DNA of 45,272 bases from Campylobacterales bacterium (GTDB lineage Bacteria; Campylobacterota; Campylobacteria; Campylobacterales; Sulfurimonadaceae), in contig JAPLGM010000025.1 of assembly GCA_026390165.1 (NCBI GenBank), positions 93,768-139,039 of the forward strand, read 5' to 3'. Of the stretch, positions 35,277 through 43,592 are shown one piece after another. Every line of letters starts with the position of its first letter. Position 1 is the first letter of the stretch. The notes below the pieces were generated by a model that had not been told where the DNA came from, did not search any database, and saw nothing but the letters and a program-made list of their open reading frames with translations. Position numbers and translations under genes: made by a program.

Positions 35277-35813
35277 ATGGAAGGGTATTTAGAAACCACC
35301 GAGATAATCGATTTCACTCATCCATCTGTAGCCACAAAAGCATGTGAACTCTCACGAGGGTGCAGTAGTGATACAGAGACTGCGAAACGCTGTTTCGAGT
35401 TCGTCCGTGACGAAATACGCCATACGGGTGATGCGGGTGATGGAATCACGACACTGTGTGCTAGTGAAGTGCTTGAACAAGGACAAGGGTGGTGCTATGC
35501 CAAAAGTCACCTATTAGCTGCATTATTGCGCGTCAACGGTATCCCTACCGCATTGTGTTATCATCGGCTGAGTTGTTCGGAATACGTCGAGGGTATTTAT
35601 TGCCTGCATGGACTAAATGCTATTTATCTCAAAGAGTTCGGCTGGTATCGAGTCGATGCACGTGGGAACAAAGAGGGGGTAGATGCTCAATTTAACCCGC
35701 CTCATGAGAAACTGGCATTTGAATTGGGTGAGAAAAAATACAATCTAGTGGCACCCTTTCCCCGTATAACAGTTCATCGCCGCAGCGATTTTTGGCAGTG
35801 CTTTTTCAAGTGA
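35277..35813 (+). CDS. Transglutaminase-like cysteine protease-fold protein
   Basis: 178 residues with the transglutaminase-core triad: Cys in EQGQGWCYAKSHLLAALLR near 72, His in YCLHGLNAIYLKEFG near 112, and Asp in WYRVDARGN near 127. Such proteins cleave or crosslink peptides. The substrate is unknown. ATG 35277 follows AGAAGG by nine bases. The last 69 bases overlap the convergent Tpx-like gene. There is no nif-type promoter. Confidence 0.82.
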   Translation: MEGYLETTEIIDFTHPSVATKACELSRGCSSDTETAKRCFEFVRDEIRHTGDAGDGITTLCASEVLEQGQGWCYAKSHLLAALLRVNGIPTALCYHRLSCSEYVEGIYCLHGLNAIYLKEFGWYRVDARGNKEGVDAQFNPPHEKLAFELGEKKYNLVAPFPRITVHRRSDFWQCFFK

Positions 35814-36260
35814 AAAAGGTTTGTTTAGATCATTAAGGATCTCATCATAAAATAATGCACCATCTTTGGAGACGATGAAGAGCGCTTTTGTAAACTCTCC
35901 TCCTAATTCCCCTTTGGCTAAGCGTGTCCCATAATAATCTCCAAATTCTTCATTGGTATCGATTCCAAACTGCCACCCTTCTATGCGAGGATTAAGATGG
36001 TGAGTTGATGCGACGACGAGAGACTTGGTTAGAGATTGCAAGGCGTTTAGCTCAAGTAAAATATTGATCTCTTCAAGTTGAGCCAAAAGAGGATCATCGA
36101 TAAACGGGGTCGAGACAATGAGCTGTGTAAAGCCGTTTTGTCCTCCGACAGAAAATGTCTCATCATTGTGATTTTTTAGGCTCACTTTCTCAGAGGCATA
36201 ACCAATATCCAAAGGGATATCTTCAAGATACAAAGTGGATGTGTTGTAAGTTATCTGCAA
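35745..36260 (-). CDS. Tpx-like thioredoxin-fold protein without peroxidatic Cys
   Basis: 171 residues that align with thiol peroxidase over the whole length: TRLAKGELGGEFTKALFIVS matches the DGPLKGLAARAVVVID region of Tpx. At the active site PFIDDPLL replaces PSxDTGVC, so the peroxidatic Cys is Leu and the conserved Thr is Asp. The only cysteines are near the end, C164 and C170, in a C-x5-C-H tail. It is therefore not a normal peroxidase and could be a carrier or metal-binding protein. It overlaps the upstream NifX-family gene by 38 bases and shares its nif-type promoter. Confidence 0.72.
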   Translation of the reverse strand: MQITYNTSTLYLEDIPLDIGYASEKVSLKNHNDETFSVGGQNGFTQLIVSTPFIDDPLLAQLEEINILLELNALQSLTKSLVVASTHHLNPRIEGWQFGIDTNEEFGDYYGTRLAKGELGGEFTKALFIVSKDGALFYDEILNDLNKPFSLEKALPKIAAAMNCYTGKGCH

Positions 36261-36666
36261 TTTCAGCTCCTATAATAAAATGGTTCATTGCTTCATTTAT
36301 GGTTTTCATAAATGGGGGAATCTTATGAATTTTTATCCCCACATTGCGCATGGCATAAAAAGTATTAAGACAATATTGACCTGCAATGAGATAGTCACAT
36401 TTTCCAATCACTTCCAAAAGTGCATAGTGTTCACTAATATGGTGTGGATCATTGCTCTTTTCCCGATCGCACTTACTCTCTTTGACTTGTTGATTACGAA
36501 CCATCTCCCCTTCACATTTTTTCCAAGGATTGAGTTTAGATTCCAGATGACGATATTTAATATCGTTTCGTTCTCCGGTCAGCTCATACAGTGCGAACAT
36601 CGTTGCGCTACATGGATTGTAGTGGTAGACACGCTTTAATGCATCTATCGGTATGGCAACGATCAT
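36223..36666 (-). CDS. NifX/NifB-C family protein with Cys-rich insert
   Basis: 147 residues. The start MIVAIPIDALKRVYHYNPC and the late region LLEVIGKCDYLIAGQYCLNTFYAMRNVGIKIHKIPPF match the dinitrogenase cofactor-binding family (NifX, NafY, NifB C-terminus). Between them lies an extra charged segment with Cys and His (KKCEGEMVRNQQVKESKCDR, then DPHHISEHYALL). It may bind NifB-co, FeMo-co or a precursor. It is divergent from nifB, and a NifA site lies between the two. Confidence 0.78.
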   Translation of the reverse strand: MIVAIPIDALKRVYHYNPCSATMFALYELTGERNDIKYRHLESKLNPWKKCEGEMVRNQQVKESKCDREKSNDPHHISEHYALLEVIGKCDYLIAGQYCLNTFYAMRNVGIKIHKIPPFMKTINEAMNHFIIGAEIADNLQHIHFVS

Positions 36667-36694
36667 TGTCAGCTCCTTTATATTTTAATATGGA

Positions 36695-36710
36695 TGCAAA
36701 TTTTGTTCTC
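36695..36710 (-). promoter_or_regulatory. Sigma-54-like nif promoter for the NifX-like/Tpx-like pair
   Basis: On the minus strand GAGAAC-AAAAT-TTGCA followed by T, with its GC 30 bases from ATG 36666. Confidence 0.62.
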
Positions 36711-36753
36711 GCTTTACAATATCAATGATCTTACGTTGCTTGGATAACTGAAT

Positions 36754-36769
36754 TGTCATTTTAAATACA
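36754..36769. promoter_or_regulatory. NifA upstream activator site shared by divergent promoters
   Basis: TGT-CATTTTAAAT-ACA, a perfect match to the NifA consensus TGT-N10-ACA. It lies 44 bases from the minus-strand element and 40 from the nifB element, so one site could serve both. Confidence 0.75.
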
Positions 36770-36808
36770 AAATTGTCACGTTTGAACCCCGATTTGTTTG
36801 TAATTGAC

Positions 36809-36824
36809 AAGAACATCATTTGCA
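36809..36824 (+). promoter_or_regulatory. Sigma-54-like nif promoter for nifB
   Basis: AAGAAC-ATCAT-TTGCA followed by T. The GC is 72 bases before the nifB ATG, longer than the others, leaving a leader of about 60 bases. Confidence 0.65.
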
Positions 36825-36894
36825 TAAGGGAGTGTAGAAAATGGTTGGTGCTGGATGAGGCAGATCATTAAAATGATAATAAGAAGGAGATACT

Positions 36895-38310
36895 ATGAGC
36901 TGTTCATCAACTGGAACTGAAGCTTTTATGCCTGATGATATTAAGGAAAAAATCCACAATCATCCATGCTATTCCGAAGGGGCACACCATCACTATGCGC
37001 GTATTCACGTTGCGGTTGCCCCTGCGTGTAATATCCAATGCAATTACTGTAATCGTAAATATGATTGTTCGAATGAGTCACGCCCTGGTGTAACCTCTGA
37101 GCGTCTCTCGCCTGTAGAAGCTGCGAAGAAGGTTATGTTCGTCGGCGGAGAAGTACAACGTATGAGCGTTCTTGGAATTGCAGGTCCGGGAGATGCTCTT
37201 GCTAATCCTAAAAAGACGTTTGAGACGTTTGGCATGGTGCGCGAATTTGCACCGGATCTCAAACTGTGTCTCTCTACCAATGGATTGGAATTGCCAAATT
37301 TCGTCGATGAGATGGTTGAATACAACATCGATCACATTACCGTTACGATCAACAGTGTCGATGAGACGGGAGAGATCGGCAGTTTGATTTATCCATGGAT
37401 TTTCCACAACAACAAGCGGATATATGGAAAAGAGGCGGCAAAAATCCTTTTGAAAAACCAACTTGAGGGGATGCGTAAATGTGTTGAAAAGGGGATTTTG
37501 ATTAAAGCAAATTCGGTTCTTATCCCTGGAATCAACGACAAACATTTGGTGGAAGTCTCTAAAAAACTCAAAGAGATTGGGGTGTTCTTACATAATATTA
37601 TGCCTATCCTCTCTGAACCGGAATTCGGAACAGCGTTTGCCCTTGCAGGTGTTCCTAGTGCTACCGATCAAGAGCAAATGGCAGTACAAGAAGAGTGCGG
37701 AATGGATATGAAGCTTATGCAGCACTGTCGTCAATGCCGTGCCGATGCGGTAGGGCTTATCGGTGAAGACCGTGGGGCTGAGTTTACCAAAGACACCTTC
37801 TCCGGGCTTAGTTTCGATGAGCTACAAATCAAATACGATCTCGAAGCACGTCAAGCGGCTCAGGCGAAGATCGAAGAGTTCCGATTCTTCCTCGATCGTG
37901 CAAATGATCGTGTTCGAAAAGAAAAAGAAGAGCTTAGTTCCAATGGTGTGACGATTCTTGTGGCCGTAACGACTGCGGGTGAGGGGATGATTAACATGCA
38001 CTTTGGCAGTGTCAAAGAGTTCTTGATTTATGAAGCAGGAGACAAAGGGATACGATTTATCCACCATCGTAAAGTCGATACAGAGTATTGTGCAGGGCCT
38101 GATGGAACCAATCCGCTTGCCCCCATTTTAGAAAAACTCAAAGATGTACAATTGGTTCTTACAGCAAAAATCGGTGGATGCCCGCAAGATGATCTTAAAG
38201 CTGCCGGAATAGTCGCGGATCAAAGTTATGCGTATGAGCCGATTGAAATTTCAGTCCTTAAAGCGTCTCGTAAATATTTCGGTATGGATGAAAACGCGGA
38301 AGTGAACTAG
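36895..38310 (+). CDS. nifB: FeMo-cofactor biosynthesis radical SAM protein NifB
   Basis: 471 residues. The radical SAM domain (about 40-300) has the cluster motif CNIQCNYCNRKYDC near 44-57 and makes NifB-co, the carbide-centred precursor of FeMo-co, from Fe-S clusters and SAM. The C-terminal part (about 350-470) is a NifX-like domain (TILVAVTTAGEGMINMHFGSVKE) that holds the product. Both are complete. ATG 36895 follows AAGAAGGAGAT. It leads nifV and the GNAT gene, with paired hairpins between nifB and nifV. Confidence 0.97.
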   Translation: MSCSSTGTEAFMPDDIKEKIHNHPCYSEGAHHHYARIHVAVAPACNIQCNYCNRKYDCSNESRPGVTSERLSPVEAAKKVMFVGGEVQRMSVLGIAGPGDALANPKKTFETFGMVREFAPDLKLCLSTNGLELPNFVDEMVEYNIDHITVTINSVDETGEIGSLIYPWIFHNNKRIYGKEAAKILLKNQLEGMRKCVEKGILIKANSVLIPGINDKHLVEVSKKLKEIGVFLHNIMPILSEPEFGTAFALAGVPSATDQEQMAVQEECGMDMKLMQHCRQCRADAVGLIGEDRGAEFTKDTFSGLSFDELQIKYDLEARQAAQAKIEEFRFFLDRANDRVRKEKEELSSNGVTILVAVTTAGEGMINMHFGSVKEFLIYEAGDKGIRFIHHRKVDTEYCAGPDGTNPLAPILEKLKDVQLVLTAKIGGCPQDDLKAAGIVADQSYAYEPIEISVLKASRKYFGMDENAEVN

Positions 38311-38320
38311 TTGATTTGTC

Positions 38321-38376
38321 GCGATTTGAGCAAAGCCCAAATCGCTTTCGCTAGCCACTAAGGCACTGAAGCTAGC
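38321..38376 (+). promoter_or_regulatory. Two hairpins between nifB and nifV
   Basis: GCGATTTG (38321-38328) pairs with CAAATCGC (38338-38345), and GCTAGC (38350-38355) pairs with GCTAGC (38371-38376). No long U-run follows. They may set differential expression or mRNA stability within the operon. Confidence 0.5.
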
Positions 38377-38400
38377 CCTTTGGGGCAGAAGGGGAAAATC

Positions 38401-39516
38401 ATGGCTCTTATAAACGACACTACTTTGCGCGATGGTGAGCAAGCCGCTTACGTTGCATTCAATACGGATGAGAAAATTCGTATTGCAACGCTGTTGGATG
38501 CGTGCGGAGCGGATGAACTCGAAATCGGTATTGCGGCAATGGGTGTCAAAGAGCGTGAGGATATAAAAACACTCCTCTCTCTAGGGTTACGCGCACGAAT
38601 GATGACGTGGAATCGGATGAAGATGGAAGACCTTGACGCCTCACTTTCATGCGGTATTCAAGCGGTTGATTTATCGATTCCTATTTCCGATATTTTGATC
38701 GATGTCAAATTCGGCGGTAGTAAAATAAAAGTACTGCAGGAACTCGAACGCGTCGTCACCTCTGCCACTCGCGAAGGGCTGTTTGTCTGTATCGGCGGCG
38801 AAGACAGTTCTCGTGGCAGTTTTGAATTTATTAAAGACGTGATGGAACTCTCACGCGAATGCGGAGCGCAGCGTTTCCGCTATTGCGATACGATCGGTAT
38901 TATGACCCCAACACAAACGTATAAAGCGGTCAAATCGTTGTCGGATCTAAATCTCCTCCCGATTGAAATGCACACCCACAATGATTTTGGACTCGCGAAC
39001 GCCAATGCCCTTAGCGGAATTGATGCAGGGGCAATCAGTATGAATACAACCGTAATGGGATTAGGAGAGAGGGCAGGTAATGCTTCATTTGAACAGATTC
39101 TCATGGCATTGAAACATCTCTACGGTGAGGCACGCCCCATCGATCCTCTCCTGATTCGAAATTTAGTGGAAACAGTTGCGGATGCAGCTAATATGGCGCT
39201 TGCCTCCAATGCCCCTATCGTGGGGGAACATATCTTCGCCCACGAGAGCGGTATTCACGCAAGCGGTATGATGAAAGATTCCCATGCGTATGAACCGTAT
39301 GCAGCATGCGAAGTTGGGCTGGAAAGTTCTTTTCCTATCGGTAAACACTCCGGAAGTGCGACAATCCGCTACCATCTAAAACGGATGGGAATCAGTGCGG
39401 ATAACACAATTTTGAGTGATCTTCTCCCAAAAATACGAGAGATTGTCACCTCACGTAAACGGGTACTGGATCTGTTTGAACTAAAATCTCTTTATCAGGA
39501 TGCAGCATGTATATAG
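38401..39516 (+). CDS. nifV: Homocitrate synthase NifV
   Basis: About 371 residues from ATG 38401, with AGAAGGGGAAAATC upstream. It condenses acetyl-CoA and 2-oxoglutarate to homocitrate, the organic ligand of FeMo-co. The start MALINDTTLRDGEQAAYVAF, the metal-binding PIEMHTHNDFGLANANALSG near 195 and GEHIFAHESGIHASGMMKD near 275 are family signatures. The C-terminus overlaps the start of the GNAT gene by ten bases. The length is normal for NifV and shorter than isopropylmalate synthase. Confidence 0.95.
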   Translation: MALINDTTLRDGEQAAYVAFNTDEKIRIATLLDACGADELEIGIAAMGVKEREDIKTLLSLGLRARMMTWNRMKMEDLDASLSCGIQAVDLSIPISDILIDVKFGGSKIKVLQELERVVTSATREGLFVCIGGEDSSRGSFEFIKDVMELSRECGAQRFRYCDTIGIMTPTQTYKAVKSLSDLNLLPIEMHTHNDFGLANANALSGIDAGAISMNTTVMGLGERAGNASFEQILMALKHLYGEARPIDPLLIRNLVETVADAANMALASNAPIVGEHIFAHESGIHASGMMKDSHAYEPYAACEVGLESSFPIGKHSGSATIRYHLKRMGISADNTILSDLLPKIREIVTSRKRVLDLFELKSLYQDAACI

Positions 39517-40334
39517 GTTGGCTAAAGTTTGTTGATGTTCCTGACTTAATTAAAATTGCCGAAGAGACGGGATGGCTGCTGGATGGCTATCATGTCAAAC
39601 TCATGATGATGCACGCTCCCCACTTGTGCTATGGTGCATACGATGAGGGGGTGCTAGTAGGTGCAGTGATGGCAATCGAGTTTGAATCCTCGGCGATGAT
39701 AAAATATTTCATGGTCAAACCAACCCATCAAAAGCAGGGGATTGGACGGCGGCTTTTTAATACCCTCTTTGGTGTTTTAAAAGAGGAACACCCATCATTA
39801 TATCTGCATGCTAATCCGCATCTGCAAACTTTTTTTGAGGAGAGCGGTTTTAAAGCGGTTATGGAAGTAGGACGATTTCTCAATGTCGGCAAAGTCCCCC
39901 CGTTTAGCTTTACGAATGCTCAGGCGAAGGAACTTGACGGAGGAAACTTCGATGCGACAATCCGAAAAATCGATTTTGAGACGTTCGGTGAGGATCGGAT
40001 GGGCTTTATGCTCGATGAGATGGAGCGGAATAGTTCCCTCAAATTTGCTCTCCCAAATTCGTTTCAACACTCCAGTGTCATCAATGCACGCGGGGTATAT
40101 CTCGGTCCGTGGCAGTGCCGTGAAGGGTTTGAAGAGGAAGCGGAGAAGATGATGCAGGGAGTTCTCTATTTTCGAGGATTGAAAAAAGTTCTTGCCGACG
40201 TGCCGATGGGAAATTCTAAAGCCGTCGAATTGTATGAGAAATACCATTTTCAACAAAAAGGGACGTTTCTCCATATGTCGTATGGCCAAGCGCATGAGGT
40301 TAAGTTCAATAATATTTACGCATTTTCACTGTGA
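39507..40334 (+). CDS. GNAT-family acetyltransferase, probably two-domain
   Basis: 275 residues. The N-terminal half has the acetyl-CoA motif YFMVKPTHQKQGIGRRLFNT near 70-90 and the LHANPHLQTFFEESGFKAV stretch. The second half looks like a second, degenerate GNAT fold (GVYLGPWQCREGFEEEAEKM, then LADVPMGNSKAVELYEKYHF). It overlaps nifV by ten bases, so it is co-expressed, but its substrate is unknown. A link to homocitrate or nif proteins is speculative. Confidence 0.8.
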   Translation: MYIGWLKFVDVPDLIKIAEETGWLLDGYHVKLMMMHAPHLCYGAYDEGVLVGAVMAIEFESSAMIKYFMVKPTHQKQGIGRRLFNTLFGVLKEEHPSLYLHANPHLQTFFEESGFKAVMEVGRFLNVGKVPPFSFTNAQAKELDGGNFDATIRKIDFETFGEDRMGFMLDEMERNSSLKFALPNSFQHSSVINARGVYLGPWQCREGFEEEAEKMMQGVLYFRGLKKVLADVPMGNSKAVELYEKYHFQQKGTFLHMSYGQAHEVKFNNIYAFSL

Positions 40335-40346
40335 ACAAGATTTGCA
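40331..40346 (+). promoter_or_regulatory. Sigma-54-like nif promoter for the CCE_0567 operon
   Basis: GTGAAC-AAGAT-TTGCA followed by T, with its GC 28 bases before ATG 40373. It overlaps the stop codon of the GNAT gene. Confidence 0.58.
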
Positions 40347-40372
40347 TTTAATACTAAAAAAAGGAATCGATT

Positions 40373-40570
40373 ATGTCTGAAATGACCGAACAAGAACACA
40401 AAAAAGAGTTGGCAAAACTCAAACGTTTGGCGATTGAAATTGCCTCCGAGATTCATGATATTGTTGAAGATACGGTTTGGAGTAATCATGTAAAAATGCC
40501 TGAACTGGCTGAAAAACTTTACGTTGCTGTCGAAAAAGCAAACGCCTATAAAGCAGAGCACTCTCTGTAA
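40373..40570 (+). CDS. CCE_0567/DUF683-type nif small protein
   Basis: A 65-residue helical-hairpin protein of the nif-linked CCE_0567 family: EHKKELAKLKRLAIEIASEIHDIVEDTVWSNHVKMPELAEKLYVAVEKANAYK contains the expected His-x-x-x-Glu-Asp turn and PELAEK segment. The cyanobacterial member is reported as a metal-binding helical protein. Its exact role in nitrogen fixation is not established. A good AAAGGAATCG site precedes ATG 40373. It is followed after 11 bases by a Cys-rich gene. Confidence 0.85.
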   Translation: MSEMTEQEHKKELAKLKRLAIEIASEIHDIVEDTVWSNHVKMPELAEKLYVAVEKANAYKAEHSL

Positions 40571-40581
40571 AGGAGGCTACT

Positions 40582-40860
40582 GTGCCTACTAAAGAAGAAG
40601 TCCTAGAGCTTGAAATTTGTGAATGCGGTAACAAAAACGTTGCCGAAGCGATAAAAACTTTTCAAGAAACCTCCCTCCCGTATAAAAAAGCCAAAAAGCT
40701 AGTCACAGAGTGTGAAAAAAGCTGCTGTCGTGCAGCTCTTCTCAGAGTCTTTGATATGGCGTATACGGGTCAATTTGATTATGATGAAATCCATCGTCTT
40801 ATACAACTGCGGCACAACAAACTTGGAGAGATTTTAGAGATGATGAAAACGGGTCGATGA
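40582..40860 (+). CDS. Cys-rich small protein, possible BFD-like Fe-S protein
   Basis: 92 residues from GTG 40582 with AAAGGAGG just upstream. Cysteines are at 14 and 16 (ICECGNKN) and at 44, 48 and 49 (TECEKSCCRAALLRV). The C-x-C then C-x3-C layout recalls the BFD-type [2Fe-2S] domain found in bacterioferritin-associated ferredoxin and in the middle of NifU, but the second pair is spaced one residue wider. The remaining sequence is helical. An Fe-S or metal-binding role in nif is plausible. The exact family is not recognised. Confidence 0.75.
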   Translation: MPTKEEVLELEICECGNKNVAEAIKTFQETSLPYKKAKKLVTECEKSCCRAALLRVFDMAYTGQFDYDEIHRLIQLRHNKLGEILEMMKTGR

Positions 40861-41297
40861 CGATTCGACAGGCCAACTATAATGATATCTCTGCAATGGC
40901 GCAATTGCTCAGTGAACTTTTTACGATTGAAGACGATTTTGTTATTGATACCAATAAGCAGATATGCGGATTGCAACTGCTCCTCCAACATTCGGATACG
41001 ATAGTGTTGGTGGCTGAAACTTCTGAGCATCTGATTGGGATGGTGTCAATGCAGCCTCTTATCTCTACGGCAATGGGGGAATGGGTGGGATTAATCGAAG
41101 ATATGATTGTCACCTCCGATTTTCGCCGAATGGGGATTGGAAAATTATTGCTTGGTGCAATGATTGAGGAGTCAAAACGGTTGGGATATGGACGCCTAGC
41201 ATTAGGCGCTGATATTCGTAATGAATCGGCTATTGCTTTTTACCGTACCTTTGGATTTGAGACGAGCAATATGGGATTGATGTATTTTACGTCCTGA
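40857..41297 (+). CDS. GNAT-family acetyltransferase
   Basis: 146 residues of the single-domain GNAT type. EDMIVTSDFRRMGIGKLLLGAMIEESKRLG near 80-110 is motif A for acetyl-CoA, and ADIRNESAIAFYRTFGFETS is motif B. The start overlaps the stop of the Cys-rich gene (ATGA). The substrate is unknown. It is the second acetyltransferase linked to the nifB-nifV region. Confidence 0.85.
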   Translation: MTIRQANYNDISAMAQLLSELFTIEDDFVIDTNKQICGLQLLLQHSDTIVLVAETSEHLIGMVSMQPLISTAMGEWVGLIEDMIVTSDFRRMGIGKLLLGAMIEESKRLGYGRLALGADIRNESAIAFYRTFGFETSNMGLMYFTS

Positions 41298-41315
41298 GAG
41301 TTCATCAATTAAAGT

Positions 41316-41543
41316 TTAAATCACATCCCTAGAATCGGGTGTAATATCTGGTGCATTTTTCAGAAGATTTATTGCGTGCTCACGTGAACCGGATGCGGCT
41401 CTTTCTATCAAATATTCTTCTGTTCGCAATGATGCTAATTTTTCACTCAAGGCAGTGATAATGAACTGATTAATAGATACATCTCCCTTGAACGTTTCAA
41501 TCTCCTGTCGATAATAGTCAGGAATTCTTAGTGCGAAATTCAT
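41316..41543 (-). CDS. CopG/HicB-like antitoxin
   Basis: 75 residues. The start MNFALRIPDYYRQEIETFKGDVSINQFIITALSEKLASL is a ribbon-helix-helix-like segment of the type that recurs with PIN toxins. It lies downstream of the PIN gene with a four-base overlap, so it is the likely antitoxin. The C-terminus is short and charged. Confidence 0.72.
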   Translation of the reverse strand: MNFALRIPDYYRQEIETFKGDVSINQFIITALSEKLASLRTEEYLIERAASGSREHAINLLKNAPDITPDSRDVI

Positions 41544-41974
41544 AATGTGCCTCCTATTTGGCGTAATAAATCTTTTGGGATCATTACTTTGATACTCAAG
41601 TGTTTTTCAACGTTAGCGAAATCTTTGAGATTATAGGTAATGATAGCATCTGCACCTGCGTTAAAAGCCGTTTCCAAAACCATATCATCTTGCGAATCAC
41701 GTAAAAAAGGTCGCCATAAAAAATTAATCTTCTGATGATGCGAAATCAGACATAAATCATCAATAAATCGATTGATCTCTTCATCGCTTAAATTACCGAT
41801 TTTTTCTTTATTCGACGGACGTTTCAAAACCGCTTCAATTTCTACCGTTAATGTATTCGAAATGACATTAATTTTTTCATCCGTCTCAAAAAGGTATATC
41901 AGGAGAGCATTCGCTACACCATTACGACTCATCAATGCTGCTACGATGACGCTGGTATCCAAAACTATTTTCAT
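41540..41974 (-). CDS. PIN-domain toxin (COG1569 type)
   Basis: 144 residues. The acidic active-site residues of the PIN RNase fold are visible: Asp in MKIVLDTSVIVAAL, Glu in LTVEIEAVLKRP, Asp in RDSQDDMVLETAFNAGADAIITYNLKDF. It probably cleaves RNA. It is the first gene of the pair, before the CopG-like gene. It ends a gene-poor gap upstream of nifH and is probably a bystander. Confidence 0.82.
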   Translation of the reverse strand: MKIVLDTSVIVAALMSRNGVANALLIYLFETDEKINVISNTLTVEIEAVLKRPSNKEKIGNLSDEEINRFIDDLCLISHHQKINFLWRPFLRDSQDDMVLETAFNAGADAIITYNLKDFANVEKHLSIKVMIPKDLLRQIGGTL

Positions 41975-42092
41975 AGTGATATTATATACAATATCATTTT
42001 AATGTCAAGATTACTACAACAGCATTACTAAAAAATGTCCTATTTTTTTGTTTATTACCCCTGCATCACCTATTCCTACAATTTTGTTTCAT

Positions 42093-42108
42093 TGTCGTAT
42101 CTTTGTCA
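42093..42108. promoter_or_regulatory. Near-consensus NifA site upstream of nifH
   Basis: TGT-CGTATCTTTG-TCA differs from TGT-N10-ACA by one base in the second half. It lies 30 bases before the nifH -24 element, closer than usual. Confidence 0.35.
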
Positions 42109-42138
42109 CGGTTGTTTTGCTAAATGTCCAAAAAACCT

Positions 42139-42154
42139 TAGAACACCCTTTGCA
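42139..42154 (+). promoter_or_regulatory. Sigma-54-like nif promoter for nifH
   Basis: TAGAAC-ACCCT-TTGCA followed by T, with its GC 37 bases before the nifH ATG. It is a reference for the other elements, since nifH is the classical NifA target. Confidence 0.75.
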
Positions 42155-42180
42155 TCTATCTGGATGAAGTTCAAAAATAA

Positions 42181-43107
<927 letters not shown>

Positions 43108-43119
43108 TGGTTAATCCGT

Positions 43120-43168
43120 AGATTCCTTTTTGAGGAATCTTCAATGGCTGTCATAGAGTTCTATGACA
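43120..43168 (+). promoter_or_regulatory. Paired hairpins after nifH
   Basis: AGATTCCT (43120-43127) pairs with AGGAATCT (43133-43140), and TGTCATAGA (43149-43157) pairs with TCTATGACA (43160-43168). Both stems are perfect. There is no strong U-run, so they probably stabilise nifH mRNA or allow partial read-through to the next gene. Confidence 0.65.
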
Positions 43169-43218
43169 TTTAACATCTTGTTAATAATGAAAAGAAAACA
43201 ACAGAAAAAGGAGATTAG

Positions 43219-43578
43219 ATGTTTGTATTAGGTTTTCACTTCCCAGCTTCAATGGGGAATATCATTCCAGACGAATTAGTTGCAGAAAAAATTGCCAATG
43301 TTGATATTAGTGACGTTAAAGAGATTAAACTTTTAATGGGTACCAAAGATAAAGATAAAGAGTGGTTGAGCTACACAAACAAAGAGACGTTTATGTTTAG
43401 AGCTTTGATCCACTATTTCAAAGAAGAGAACCCAAACAATGAACAAAAGTACATGATCTACATGAACCGTTACCAAATATCAGCAATTTCAAAACGTGTT
43501 GATGCAGCCGATGATGAAACAATGAAATTGTGTCACAACTTAGATTCGATGGAACAATTTCGCATCGAAGTCGCGTAA
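43219..43578 (+). CDS. Unknown 119-residue protein between nifH and nifD
   Basis: A 119-residue protein with a strong AAAAAGGAGATTAG site, fully placed within the structural operon. It has a hydrophobic start ([20 protein letters not shown]), then charged mixed alpha/beta sequence ([40 protein letters not shown]). It lacks a membrane helix and has a single Cys near 104. It is not a PII/NifI protein, which occupies this place in some anaerobes. I do not recognise the family. Position and ribosome site suggest high expression with nitrogenase. Confidence 0.85.
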   Translation: MFVLGFHFPASMGNIIPDELVAEKIANVDISDVKEIKLLMGTKDKDKEWLSYTNKETFMFRALIHYFKEENPNNEQKYMIYMNRYQISAISKRVDAADDETMKLCHNLDSMEQFRIEVA

Positions 43579-43592
43579 GGAAGAGGTGTATT

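Noticed and set aside
36801-36806. TTGACA upstream of nifB as a sigma-70 -35 box
   Set aside because: No -10 box lies at a suitable distance, and the overlapping AAGAAC-N5-TTGCA together with the NifA site gives a better explanation.
43219-43578. A PII-like NifI protein between nifH and nifD
   Set aside because: There is no PII-type start, T-loop or C-terminal signature, and only one gene is present instead of the usual nifI1-nifI2 pair.
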